NCBI GenBank assembly: GCA_964633225.1
Contig: CAZWFQ010000039.1
Location: 1-34,512, forward strand
Length of the DNA stretch: 34,512 bases
Direction: 5' to 3'
From: JAKQIM01 sp964633225
GTDB taxonomy: Bacteria; Chloroflexota; Anaerolineae; Anaerolineales; UBA4823
Below are positions 23,445 through 31,390 of the stretch, piece after piece. The translations under genes were made by a program, and so were the position numbers. Each line of letters begins with the position of its first letter. Within the stretch, counting starts at the first letter, position 1. The notes beneath the pieces were generated by a model. It was not told where the DNA came from, did no database searches, and worked only from the letters and a program-made list of their open reading frames with translations.

Positions 23445-24359
23445 ATGGATAATCGACTGTTCAAAGCCTATGGAGCAGGATGCGCCCGCAGCCTGGTCGT
23501 CCAGATCATCGTGGGGGTGGTGGCACTGTGCATCTTGCCTGCCATCATCCTGGTCAGCATGCTCATGCCCCTGCCACCCGCGCTAGAAGAGTACCGTCCC
23601 ATCCTATGGGCCTTTGGCTTCGTGGCCTTCCTGGGCCTGTTCACGGTGGTGGCGGTGGGCTGGATGCTGTGGGGCAAACGCCAGCGCGCCAGCCAGTTTG
23701 ACGAGGCCTTCGCCACCCTGGGGCTGAGTGGCAGCAACTACATGCTCAACGGGCGGCAGTACCACGGCCAGGTGGATGGGCGGAAGGTAGATATCTACTT
23801 CTCGCGCGGCCCCATCCTGGATATCTACGTGGCATCCCCGCTGCACACCCGCATGGGGGTGGGCCTGCCCAGCACCCTTGGCTCGGCCGCCTCGAACATG
23901 CTCAATCGCCCCCAGCTCCAAACCGGTCACCCAGAATTGGCCCCATACGTGTTTTACCCCGTTGATGAGCGCTGGGGGCGTGATCTATTGGATGATCCCC
24001 AGGCGCGCTCCGCCATTCTGCGCCTGATGGAAACCCCCGCCTCATTCGAGATCCGCACCCTGTTCTTTGAGCCTGAAGCGATCCAGATTAAAGCCAATCA
24101 TATCTCCCCCAACCGCATCACCGCCGAGACCGCCCGCCAGTGGATCAACGACCTGCTGCTGCTGGCCGAACTGGCCGAACGCCTGCCCGCCCCAACCGTC
24201 GCTGCCCAGGGCAGCAGCCTGGCGCGCACCACCCGCACAGATCGCAACCGCCTGTACTGGATCGTCGGCGGCGCCACCTGCGGCTTTTTCGCCCTGATGA
24301 CGGTATTCATCCTCATCATCAGCTTTGTAATGATCTACTTCATGGAGACGGGGGGATAA
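23445..24359 (+). CDS. Membrane protein of unknown function
   Basis: A 304-residue protein with two N-terminal membrane helices (about 17-42 and 51-73), a soluble middle of about 190 residues, and one C-terminal helix (about 273-300). No family is recognised. The ATG at 23445 (MDNRLFKAYG) has a strong AAGGAGG six bases upstream. The upstream extension to 23388 lacks one. The 3' end overlaps the convergent HAD-phosphatase gene by 20 bases. Confidence 0.75.
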   Translation: MDNRLFKAYGAGCARSLVVQIIVGVVALCILPAIILVSMLMPLPPALEEYRPILWAFGFVAFLGLFTVVAVGWMLWGKRQRASQFDEAFATLGLSGSNYMLNGRQYHGQVDGRKVDIYFSRGPILDIYVASPLHTRMGVGLPSTLGSAASNMLNRPQLQTGHPELAPYVFYPVDERWGRDLLDDPQARSAILRLMETPASFEIRTLFFEPEAIQIKANHISPNRITAETARQWINDLLLLAELAERLPAPTVAAQGSSLARTTRTDRNRLYWIVGGATCGFFALMTVFILIISFVMIYFMETGG

Positions 24360-25179
24360 GCCCTACCTTCTCGATCAGCTCACCCACCCCCGTGACAACC
24401 CAATCCGGCGGCGGCCTGAAGGCTGCCGCCTGTTCTTTGGTCGTTGCGCCGCTCAGCACCAGGGCCGTGCGCATACCAGCCTGCTGCCCCATGTGGATAT
24501 CCGTCTCCAGGCGGTCGCCGGTCATCAGGCAGCGCTCTGGCGGCAGGCCCATGCGCTGCATGGCCACTTCTACCATCAGGCGCGAGGGCTTACCTGCCAG
24601 CAAATCCACCCGCCGGCCGGTCAGGTGCTCCAGGGCTGCCAGGGTGGCACCGGCATCGGGGATGCCGCCGCCCGGCATGGGGCAGGTTTTATCTGGATTC
24701 GTGGCAAAGAAGGCCGCCCCTTTGACCAACGCCTGGTAGGCGGTATTGAGCTTGCGATAATCCAGGGTGCGGTCAAAGGCGATCACCACGGCATCCACCC
24801 CCTGCGGCTGGATGACCTGTTTCTCATCTTGCCCGGCAAATTCTTCCAGCACGGTCAGGCCGTGGGCGCGCAGCTCGGCCTTCAGGTTCTCCTCGCCCAC
24901 CACGTACAGGCGCAAAAGCGGCGCGGTGCGTGCCAGGTGGTAGCCCAGCACGTAGCCCGAAGTGAGCACGTCCTGCGGGTCAGCCGGCATGCCCAGGCGC
25001 GTCAGCTTGGCGGCATAATCTTGCCGCGGCGCCAGCGGCTTATTCGAGACGAACAACACCTGCTTTCCGGCCGCGCGCAGGGTGCGTAACAGCTCCACCG
25101 CCCCCGGCAGGGCCTGTTCGCCTAAATACAGCGTGCCATCCAAGTCAAAGATAAATCCATCAATTGTCATATGCATCAT
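24340..25179 (-). CDS. NagD-type HAD phosphatase (class IIA)
   Basis: Sugar-phosphate or nucleotide phosphatase of the haloacid dehalogenase superfamily, subclass IIA. The nucleophile motif DLDGTLYLG is at the N-terminus, SNKPLAPR is motif II, the cap domain contains FATNPDKTCP, and GKPS plus GDRLETDIHMGQQAG are motifs III and IV. At about 279 aa the length fits NagD, AraL and p-nitrophenylphosphatase homologs. The exact substrate cannot be told. Three ATG codons (25179, 25176, 25170) are possible; 25170 (MTIDGFIFDLD) fits relatives best. No ribosome-binding site is seen. A palindromic repeat lies upstream. Confidence 0.9.
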   Translation of the reverse strand: MMHMTIDGFIFDLDGTLYLGEQALPGAVELLRTLRAAGKQVLFVSNKPLAPRQDYAAKLTRLGMPADPQDVLTSGYVLGYHLARTAPLLRLYVVGEENLKAELRAHGLTVLEEFAGQDEKQVIQPQGVDAVVIAFDRTLDYRKLNTAYQALVKGAAFFATNPDKTCPMPGGGIPDAGATLAALEHLTGRRVDLLAGKPSRLMVEVAMQRMGLPPERCLMTGDRLETDIHMGQQAGMRTALVLSGATTKEQAAAFRPPPDWVVTGVGELIEKVGLIPPSP

Positions 25180-25196
25180 TTAGAAGGCAAGGACTC

Positions 25197-25254
25197 ACCG
25201 CAGAGACGCAGAGAGCGCAGCAAAAGAACTCAGCGTACTCCGCGTCTCCGCGGT
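25197..25254. repeat. Dispersed palindromic intergenic repeat, copy 2
   Basis: Left arm starts ACCGCAGAGACGCAGAGAG and right arm ends CCGCGTCTCCGCGGT, an imperfect inverted repeat of about 22 bases per arm. It is related in sequence and design to 8489-8557. It sits between two genes on the minus strand. Confidence 0.75.
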
Positions 25255-25262
25255 TAAAACAG

Positions 25263-26600
25263 CTAAGGATATAAGAACCCGCCAAAGCTGCCCGCCGCCA
25301 GGTTAGCCAGTCCACTGCCATCATAATGGACGCGCATCAAATAGGCATTATTCCATTCGTTTACGCGCACCTCCAGCAGCAGGGTCTGCCCATCCATCCA
25401 GCCAACCGGGCGCACCCAATCCACCTGTTGTGCACCGATGATGCCCGAAATAGCCGCTTCGCTGATCTCAGCAGTGAGGCTGCCAGTGAGCGTGGCAATG
25501 CGGATGGTGGCGTGGAAGTTGGGAACATCTGCCATCAACCAGCCGCTGCCTTCTTTCCAGGCCACGTATTGGTTATCCGGCGAGAAGACCGCATCCCCGG
25601 CGCCGCGGTCGCTGTTGGGCAGCATGGGGATGGTAGCAGCCACGTTGGCATTGGCAGTTTGAGCCAGGTGCAACTGCCCACCGCCGCTATCCCGGCCCAG
25701 CGTGTAGGCCGCCCAGGTCTGGTCGGATGAAAGCCCGCAGGGATTGATCGAATCATCAAAAATCTGCTGCGAGCTGCCCGTATCCAGGTTCAGGTAGGTC
25801 AGGGTGCGGCGCGGTTCGAAAACGATATCCCCACCAATACCATAAGCCACGCTGGTATACCAGATACCCACCGGTTGGCCTGACTGCACAACCACCGCCA
25901 GAGGCTTGGCAGCCCAAAATTCAGGCTCGTCAATCACTGCCACCGGCTGGGCATTGGGCAAAGAGTCCAGGCTGCCAACATAAAGAGTGCTGCGCAGGGT
26001 ATCGCCCCACTCGACACTGGAGTAAGCCAGGATGGGCTGCCCCGGCACGCCCGCCAGGGTGTAGTAGGAGGGTGCGCTCATCAGGCGGCTGATGCTATTG
26101 TTCACGTTCATCAGCAGCTCGCCGCCGTTCTGGTAGGTAAAGTAGACCAGGGGCAGTTGCAACAAGTCGCCGGATGCGCTGCCGGCGGCGTACAGGTTAG
26201 GATAGCTTGGAAATTCATCTGGCATAATACGCTCAACCGTGAATTGACCCAAAGCATTGTAGAAGAAAACCCGTCCCCCGTCCGCCGGCACGGTAATGAA
26301 CCCTGCCGGAAGCAGTCCACCTGGCTCAGGGGCCGCAGTGGGCGCTTCTGTAGGCGGCAAGGCTTCGGTGGGAGGCAGGGCCGCCTCGGTAGGCGGCGGA
26401 GCTTCGGTGGCAGGTGCAACCGCCTCAGTGGCTGTGGCGGGCATATCGGGCAGGGGTGCCGCCGTCGCCGCTCCCACAGGAGCAGTCGTAGCAGCAGGCG
26501 TGACGGCGGGCGGCTGAGAGGTTGCCAGCGGCAGGTTGCAAGCCAGGCTGCCCAACAGCAGAACGAAAACAACCAAATAAGTGATCCGCATAGATTTCAT
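25263..26600 (-). CDS. Lipoprotein with a beta-propeller-like domain
   Basis: A 445-residue exported protein. The signal peptide ends LLGSLAC and is followed by a low-complexity spacer of repeated Pro-Pro-Thr-Glu-Ala units (to about residue 95). The remainder shows recurring short blocks such as VFSPDNQYVAWKEGSG and WAAYTLGRD, typical of TolB/WD40-like propeller blades that bind proteins or peptides. ATG 26600 is chosen because GAGGAGG lies nine bases upstream. The frame opens earlier at a TTG (26618) that overlaps the preceding stop. It is the last gene of a GNAT-methyltransferase-lipoprotein run. Confidence 0.8.
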   Translation of the reverse strand: MKSMRITYLVVFVLLLGSLACNLPLATSQPPAVTPAATTAPVGAATAAPLPDMPATATEAVAPATEAPPPTEAALPPTEALPPTEAPTAAPEPGGLLPAGFITVPADGGRVFFYNALGQFTVERIMPDEFPSYPNLYAAGSASGDLLQLPLVYFTYQNGGELLMNVNNSISRLMSAPSYYTLAGVPGQPILAYSSVEWGDTLRSTLYVGSLDSLPNAQPVAVIDEPEFWAAKPLAVVVQSGQPVGIWYTSVAYGIGGDIVFEPRRTLTYLNLDTGSSQQIFDDSINPCGLSSDQTWAAYTLGRDSGGGQLHLAQTANANVAATIPMLPNSDRGAGDAVFSPDNQYVAWKEGSGWLMADVPNFHATIRIATLTGSLTAEISEAAISGIIGAQQVDWVRPVGWMDGQTLLLEVRVNEWNNAYLMRVHYDGSGLANLAAGSFGGFLYP

Positions 26601-26614
26601 ACGAGACATCCTCC

Positions 26615-27142
26615 TCAAAATATGTACGGTATAAAGCGTTTGGTCTGGCGCATGTATTCTTCATAAGCGGTGCCAAAGTGCCGTATATTCTCGGCCTCTT
26701 CGATCTTCGCCGTCGCCAACAGCGCCGCCATCACCATCACCGTCAAGATGCCAGTCAGCAGGGTGATCCCTTTCAAGAATGCTCCCAGCCCCAGCCAAAG
26801 CAGCGAGGCATATAAAGGATGGCGGATGTAGCGGTAAGCGCCATCCTTTACCAGCACCGTGGTGTGCTCAAAATCGCCCTGCGGCTTGCCAATCTGCTTG
26901 AGCAAGATGAAGCCATGAATGGCTAAAAAAGCCGAGAGCAGCAGAGCCGCCCACGAGAGCAGTTGACGCGGCGAGAAAGGCTGTTCAAACCAATGCGGGG
27001 CATTCAACACCGCCATTGCCAACAACCCTTCGAAGGCAAAGAAGCGCGCCAGGCCATGCAGGCTGTGCAGGCGCAGGGTCAGCACAAGGATACCCAGGCT
27101 GCCAAGCAAAAAGACGATGACACCTACCGTGGTTATTGACAT
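26615..27142 (-). CDS. Isoprenylcysteine carboxyl methyltransferase-like membrane protein
   Basis: A 175-residue polytopic membrane protein of the ICMT/PEMT methyltransferase superfamily. Four to five hydrophobic helices precede the diagnostic C-terminal block LVKDGAYRYIRHPLYASLL and EEAENIRHFGTAYEEYMRQT, which binds S-adenosylmethionine. Bacterial members methylate small molecules or lipids; the substrate is unknown. It follows the GNAT gene by ten bases and its stop overlaps the spacer before the lipoprotein gene. Confidence 0.88.
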   Translation of the reverse strand: MSITTVGVIVFLLGSLGILVLTLRLHSLHGLARFFAFEGLLAMAVLNAPHWFEQPFSPRQLLSWAALLLSAFLAIHGFILLKQIGKPQGDFEHTTVLVKDGAYRYIRHPLYASLLWLGLGAFLKGITLLTGILTVMVMAALLATAKIEEAENIRHFGTAYEEYMRQTKRFIPYIF

Positions 27143-27152
27143 AGTTTCGCTA

Positions 27153-27617
27153 TCACACTTTCTTGATCATGATCAAGCACGGGTTACGTTCATCCCATAT
27201 CTGCCGGAATTCTTCTAGGGGATGAAAGCCCAGGGCCTGGTAAAAAGCCCTCGTATTGGCGTATCCATCATCCGGATGCGAAGGGCCGAGCGTTTTGACC
27301 TGCAAATACTCCACCCCCTGGCTGGCAAGCCAGGCCTGCGCCCGCACCAACAAGGCCCGCCCAATGCCGCGCCGGTGGGCTGGCAGAAGAATGCCCATCA
27401 CCAACACCTCAGCCGTGGTGGCGTAGTGCTGTTTGACGGTCAAGAAGCCCAGCAGCTCACCATCATCGTACGCCAGGAAAGTGGGCAGATTTTCAATATC
27501 GGCAACATACTGGCTGAGCGCTTCTTCAACCCCAAACCACTCGGGCAGGGCGCGCAAGATAGGTTCACACAAGGCCCCTGTTTGATACGCCGGCCCATCA
27601 ATGATCAGTTGGCTCAT
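27153..27617 (-). CDS. GNAT-family N-acetyltransferase
   Basis: A 154-residue acetyltransferase of the GCN5-related fold. The central part MGILLPAHRRGIGRALLVRAQ is the acetyl-CoA binding motif A (R/Q-x-x-G-x-G/A), and DGYANTRAFYQALGF is the C-terminal motif B. The true start is the ATG at 27617 (MSQLIIDGP). The frame is open to 28001 but that part is antisense to the kinase gene. A promoter TTGCCG-17-TATACT ends six bases before the ATG, so the mRNA is probably leaderless. Substrate unknown. Confidence 0.88.
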   Translation of the reverse strand: MSQLIIDGPAYQTGALCEPILRALPEWFGVEEALSQYVADIENLPTFLAYDDGELLGFLTVKQHYATTAEVLVMGILLPAHRRGIGRALLVRAQAWLASQGVEYLQVKTLGPSHPDDGYANTRAFYQALGFHPLEEFRQIWDERNPCLIMIKKV

Positions 27618-27623
27618 AAGCAC

Positions 27624-27652
27624 AGTATACAAGGTATCCATCCACTCGGCAA
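27624..27652 (-). promoter_or_regulatory. Promoter of the GNAT gene, leaderless arrangement
   Basis: -35 TTGCCG (27652-27647), 17-base spacer, -10 TATACT (27629-27624). The start codon begins six bases later. No ribosome-binding site could fit between them. Confidence 0.65.
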
Positions 27653-27721
27653 TGCCTTCAGCAGCCCCAAACCCCTTTCGTGTTAAAGCCCGGCAGCTTC
27701 CATCTATGATTTTAAAAACCG

Positions 27722-27730
27722 TGTTAGAAT
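27722..27730 (+). promoter_or_regulatory. Extended -10 promoter of the P-loop kinase gene
   Basis: TGT followed by TAGAAT (27725-27730), with the ATG seven bases later at 27738. Leaderless transcription is expected. No good -35 is seen. Confidence 0.5.
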
Positions 27731-27737
27731 GCCCTGC

Positions 27738-28283
27738 ATGATCATAATCATCAACGGCCCGCTCGGCATCGGCAAGACTTCCGTCTCGTGGGAGCTGCTG
27801 CGCTGTTTTGAGCGTGCCGCCATGTTGGATGGCGATTACCTGGGGGCAATCCAGCCATTTGAGATCTACGACCAGGCGCGCATCGCCTACCTGGACCAAA
27901 CCTTTGTCCACATGACCGCCTGGCACAAGCAGCACGGCTACACCAACCTGGTGATCAACTACGTCTTCGAGCAGCCCGAGGCGCTGGCCCGCCTGCGCCA
28001 CCTGCTCCAGCCGTTGGACGACCAGATCTATGCCTTCCGCCTGACTTGCTCAGAGGCTGAGATGGAGCGCCGCATCCGCCGCCGCGCCGGCATCCAGGCA
28101 GATGAGGCCCCCGCAGAGGGTGCGCTGGCAGAAGAGTTGACCTGGGAGCTAGAGCGTTTTCGCCAATTGATCATCATTCAAGAAGAAGCCGCCCTGCACG
28201 GCGACCTGGGCCGGGTGGTGGATACCAGCGCCTTGAGCGCGGTCGAAGTGGCGAGGCAGATCAAAAAATTAACCGCGAAATAG
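27738..28283 (+). CDS. P-loop NTPase, small-molecule kinase-like
   Basis: A 181-residue protein with an N-terminal Walker A motif NGPLGIGKTS directly after the first strand. The LDGDYLG acidic segment follows near residue 30 and a basic lid-like region MERRIRRRAG comes later. The pattern resembles shikimate or gluconate kinase-like or AAA_33-type proteins, but the substrate cannot be assigned. ATG 27738 (MIIIINGP) is preferred over 27729, which overlaps the -10 box. It is divergent from the GNAT gene and ten bases before the transporter gene. Confidence 0.85.
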   Translation: MIIIINGPLGIGKTSVSWELLRCFERAAMLDGDYLGAIQPFEIYDQARIAYLDQTFVHMTAWHKQHGYTNLVINYVFEQPEALARLRHLLQPLDDQIYAFRLTCSEAEMERRIRRRAGIQADEAPAEGALAEELTWELERFRQLIIIQEEAALHGDLGRVVDTSALSAVEVARQIKKLTAK

Positions 28284-28293
28284 GAGCGAAACA

Positions 28294-29589
28294 ATGACCG
28301 AACACATCGAACCAGAGAAACGCCCGCTGCTGACCCGCAAGGTATGGGGCATGCTGATGATGCTGGGGCTGGCCGGGCAGTTGGCCTGGGCAGTCGAAAA
28401 CCAATTCTTCAACACCTTCCTCTATGACAACATCACCCCCGACCCGCGGGCGGTCTCTTGGATGGTGGCGATCACGGCGGTGGTCTCTACCCTCACCACC
28501 ATCTTCTTGGGCACGCTCAGCGACCGCACCCGCAGCCGCTGGGGCAAGCGCCGGCCTTACATCTTCATCGGCTACATCATGTGGGGCATCATCACCATCC
28601 TCTTTCCCTACGCCGCCAAGTTCCAGCCAGTGGCCCTGGGCATCTTCATGGCCATCTTGTTCGACAGCATCCTGACCTTCTTCGGCGCCATGGCCAACGA
28701 TGGCGCGTTGAGTGCCTATGTCACCGATGTGACCACAGACGCCAACCGCGGCCGGGTGGTCGGCTCGCTGGAGATCATGAAGTGGATTGCCTTCCTGGTC
28801 ATTTACGGCGGGGCAGGCTTCATCATCCAGGCCATGGGGTATTACGGCTTCTTCTACACCATTGGCGGCCTGACAACCTTGATCGGGCTGTTCTGCGTAG
28901 GTTCGCTGCGCGAAGAACCTGAGACAGAAAAGCCCCAGGGCACTTACTGGCAGCAGATCGCCAGCACCTTCCAGCTTTCCAGCCTGAGGCAAAACCGCGA
29001 TTTCTTCAAGATCATGATCTCCCTGACCCTCTTCATGCTGGGGATCAACGTCTTTTTCTCGTACCTGATGATCTACCTACAGCACTATGTCCAACTCCCG
29101 ATCGTTGAATCTTCGATCGTGATTGGGGTCTGCATCCTGGTCGGCGGGATTGGCGCGGCCTACCCCATCGGCTTGCTGGTAGACCGCTGGGGCCGCCGCC
29201 CGGTGGCGATCCTCTCGGCCATCCTTGAATCGATCGGCCTGGTGGTATTTTCGCTGGCGCAAACCGTGCCCATGCTCATCTTGGGCGGTATTCTGTGGCT
29301 GGCTCCCTTTACAGCCTGGACCATTGCCACCACCACCTGGACGCGCGATCTCTTCCCTGAAGAAAAGCGCGGCCAGTTTGCCGGCTATTACATCTTGTTC
29401 AACGTGGCCTTCACCATGATCCCTGGCTCTCTGCTGGGCGGCTGGCTGGCCTCTACTTACGGGTTGCCCACGATGCTGGATGGCAAAGCCGGTTATATTC
29501 CTGGCCCCTTATTGTTCCAGGTTGCCGCGGCAATTGTGCTCTTAGCCATCATCCCGCTGCTGACAATCCGGGCCCAAAAGGCACAGTAA
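28294..29589 (+). CDS. MFS sugar transporter (GPH/SLC45-like)
   Basis: A 431-residue transporter with 12 predicted membrane helices. The loop between helices 2 and 3 reads SDRTRSRWGKRRPYIFIG, the motif of cation-coupled glycoside-pentoside-hexuronide and sucrose-type carriers, and a second copy LVDRWGRRP lies between helices 8 and 9. GGAGCG precedes the ATG. It is nine bases upstream of a GH32 beta-fructosidase, which suggests sucrose or a short fructoside as cargo. The substrate is inferred from context. Confidence 0.85.
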   Translation: MTEHIEPEKRPLLTRKVWGMLMMLGLAGQLAWAVENQFFNTFLYDNITPDPRAVSWMVAITAVVSTLTTIFLGTLSDRTRSRWGKRRPYIFIGYIMWGIITILFPYAAKFQPVALGIFMAILFDSILTFFGAMANDGALSAYVTDVTTDANRGRVVGSLEIMKWIAFLVIYGGAGFIIQAMGYYGFFYTIGGLTTLIGLFCVGSLREEPETEKPQGTYWQQIASTFQLSSLRQNRDFFKIMISLTLFMLGINVFFSYLMIYLQHYVQLPIVESSIVIGVCILVGGIGAAYPIGLLVDRWGRRPVAILSAILESIGLVVFSLAQTVPMLILGGILWLAPFTAWTIATTTWTRDLFPEEKRGQFAGYYILFNVAFTMIPGSLLGGWLASTYGLPTMLDGKAGYIPGPLLFQVAAAIVLLAIIPLLTIRAQKAQ

Positions 29590-29598
29590 GGCCCGCTC

Positions 29599-31380
29599 AT
29601 GCCCGCCATCCCCGAATTTGTGCTGCGCAAATTGTTCGTCTCCGGCAGCCTGAAGGCCTGCCCGGATGGGTTCGAGTTCCAGCTCAACAATACCCTGGCC
29701 GCGGTCACCCTGACCGGCCTGGGCCTGGCGGTAGACGAACAGCCCTGCGACCCACAGGGCATCCTGCTCCGACTACCTTCAGGCCAAGAGCTCTCTGCCG
29801 CGGCAGTCACCGGCGACCAGCCCTTCAGCATGACCGTCAACACCTTCATCGGGGTGCAGGTGCAGACCCCCATGCCGCGTAAACGCCTGGTGCTGCGCGC
29901 TGAGACGCGCGAGGCAGGCACACTCCAGTTCAGCATCCCCCTGGCAGGGGATCGCCCTGGCAAGGTCACCCATGCATCGCTGCTGGGCAGCCTGCGCCGC
30001 AGGCTCCAATCTGCCGGTCGTGCCTGGCGCACCCGGCACGACCCCCAACACCCTGCCTACCACTTCACCTCCCCTGCCCATTGGATGAACGACCCCAACG
30101 GGTTGATCCATTGGCAGGGTACTTACCACATGTTCTATCAACATAATCCTTCTGACGCCGTATGGGGCAATATCCATTGGGGGCATGCCAGTTCGCCAGA
30201 CCTGCTGCACTGGCGGCACCATCCCATTGCGCTCGCGCCCGATCCAGAAGGCCCGGATGCAGGGGGCTGTTTCTCGGGCTGTGCGGTGGACGATGATGGC
30301 ACGGCAACCTTGATTTACACCGGCGTCTTCCCTGAGACGCAGTGCCTGGCGCGCAGCACCGCCAGCGACCTGGCGACCTGGAAGAAACACCCCCGCCCGG
30401 TCATCCCCGCGCCGCCAGAAGGGTTGGAGCTGGAGGGCTTCCGTGACCCCTGCGTGTGGAAAGAGGGGCCGGCATGGCGCATGGCGTTGGGTTCTGGCTT
30501 GCGCGGTCTGGGCGGTGCGGTCTTGCTTTACGGCGCGCAAACCCTGACCTCCTGGCAGTACCTGGGCATTTTGCACCAGAAAGACCCGCAAGAACCTGAG
30601 GCGGTGCCGCACGGCACAATGTGGGAGTGCCCGTCCTTCTTTCCGCTGGGAGAGAAATGGGTCCTGCTCATCTCGGCCTGTGCAGCCGAAGGGCCAATTA
30701 CCACCATTTATTACGTGGGCGATTACCACGCAGATCGTTTTATCCCTGCTGGCCCTGCCCGCCGCCTGGACCACGGTGCGGGGGGCTGTTTCTATGCCCC
30801 GCAGACCTTCTTGAGCGCCAGCGGCGAGCGCCTGATGATCGGCTGGCTGCGCGAGGCGCGCAGCACAGGCGAGATGCAGCGCGCCGGCTGGAGCGGGGCC
30901 ATGTCGCTGCCGCGCCGGCTTTGGTTAGATAAAGATGGCAGCCTGGCTTGCATACCCCTGGCAGAAACCACCCGCCTGCGCCAGGCAGGCCAGGAGTTAA
31001 CCACACCCGGCCAGGTTTCGAGCGGGTGCGGTGCACAACAAGAGATCCTGGCGCACCTGCCGCCGGGCACAGCTCCGTGGAGCGGCATCTACCTTGAGGC
31101 AGGATCAGACGAGCGCGTGCGGGTGGGCTTTGACCGCCAGAAGCGCCAGGTGGTAGTGGACTGCCGCCAGGCAGGCGGCTTGCTCAGTACGCTGCCCTTA
31201 GAAAAGGCTGTAGATGCGCTGGAGCTGCATATCTTTGTAGATGGCTCGCTGCTAGAAGTGTTCGTGGATGAGCGCCAGGCCATCTCAGCCCGCTTTTACG
31301 TCCAAAAGCCAGGTGCTATGCGCGTGCAGTTGGCCGGCGAGGCGCGTGCGTCGGTCTGGAATGTTCAGAAACAGGTATAA
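29599..31380 (+). CDS. Glycoside hydrolase family 32 (sucrose/levan-type beta-fructosidase) with an extra N-terminal domain
   Basis: Cleaves terminal beta-fructosides such as sucrose. The catalytic residues are clear: the nucleophile in WMNDPNG (Asp165), the transition-state stabiliser in FRDP (281-284), and the acid/base Glu343 in WECPSFF. A C-terminal beta-sandwich module (about 470-593) with LEVFVDERQAISARFY follows, as in all GH32 members. The first 150 residues are extra and unrecognised. No signal peptide, so it acts inside the cell on sugar brought in by the neighbouring transporter. The TAA stop overlaps the trmD -10 box. Confidence 0.93.
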   Translation: MPAIPEFVLRKLFVSGSLKACPDGFEFQLNNTLAAVTLTGLGLAVDEQPCDPQGILLRLPSGQELSAAAVTGDQPFSMTVNTFIGVQVQTPMPRKRLVLRAETREAGTLQFSIPLAGDRPGKVTHASLLGSLRRRLQSAGRAWRTRHDPQHPAYHFTSPAHWMNDPNGLIHWQGTYHMFYQHNPSDAVWGNIHWGHASSPDLLHWRHHPIALAPDPEGPDAGGCFSGCAVDDDGTATLIYTGVFPETQCLARSTASDLATWKKHPRPVIPAPPEGLELEGFRDPCVWKEGPAWRMALGSGLRGLGGAVLLYGAQTLTSWQYLGILHQKDPQEPEAVPHGTMWECPSFFPLGEKWVLLISACAAEGPITTIYYVGDYHADRFIPAGPARRLDHGAGGCFYAPQTFLSASGERLMIGWLREARSTGEMQRAGWSGAMSLPRRLWLDKDGSLACIPLAETTRLRQAGQELTTPGQVSSGCGAQQEILAHLPPGTAPWSGIYLEAGSDERVRVGFDRQKRQVVVDCRQAGGLLSTLPLEKAVDALELHIFVDGSLLEVFVDERQAISARFYVQKPGAMRVQLAGEARASVWNVQKQV

Positions 31381-31381
31381 T
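31376..31381 (+). promoter_or_regulatory. -10 box of trmD overlapping the GH32 stop codon
   Basis: A perfect TATAAT whose last TAA-T is the GH32 stop. The trmD ATG is nine bases later, so any start site would leave a leader of only two or three bases. No good -35 or TGn is present. AAGGGG at 31383-31388 is too close to the ATG to be a normal ribosome-binding site. Confidence 0.45.
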
Positions 31382-31390
31382 CAAGGGGTT

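Noticed and set aside
27618..28001. Extension of the GNAT gene
   Set aside because: Antisense to the kinase-like gene; a promoter lies inside it and the GNAT fold begins at 27617.
29779..30774. 331-codon antisense ORF under GH32
   Set aside because: A shadow of a GC-rich coding region; no family, no ribosome-binding site, and GH32 motifs on the other strand are certain.
31268..31390. Extension of trmD
   Set aside because: This is the 3' end of the GH32 gene in another frame; TrmD homology starts at 31391.
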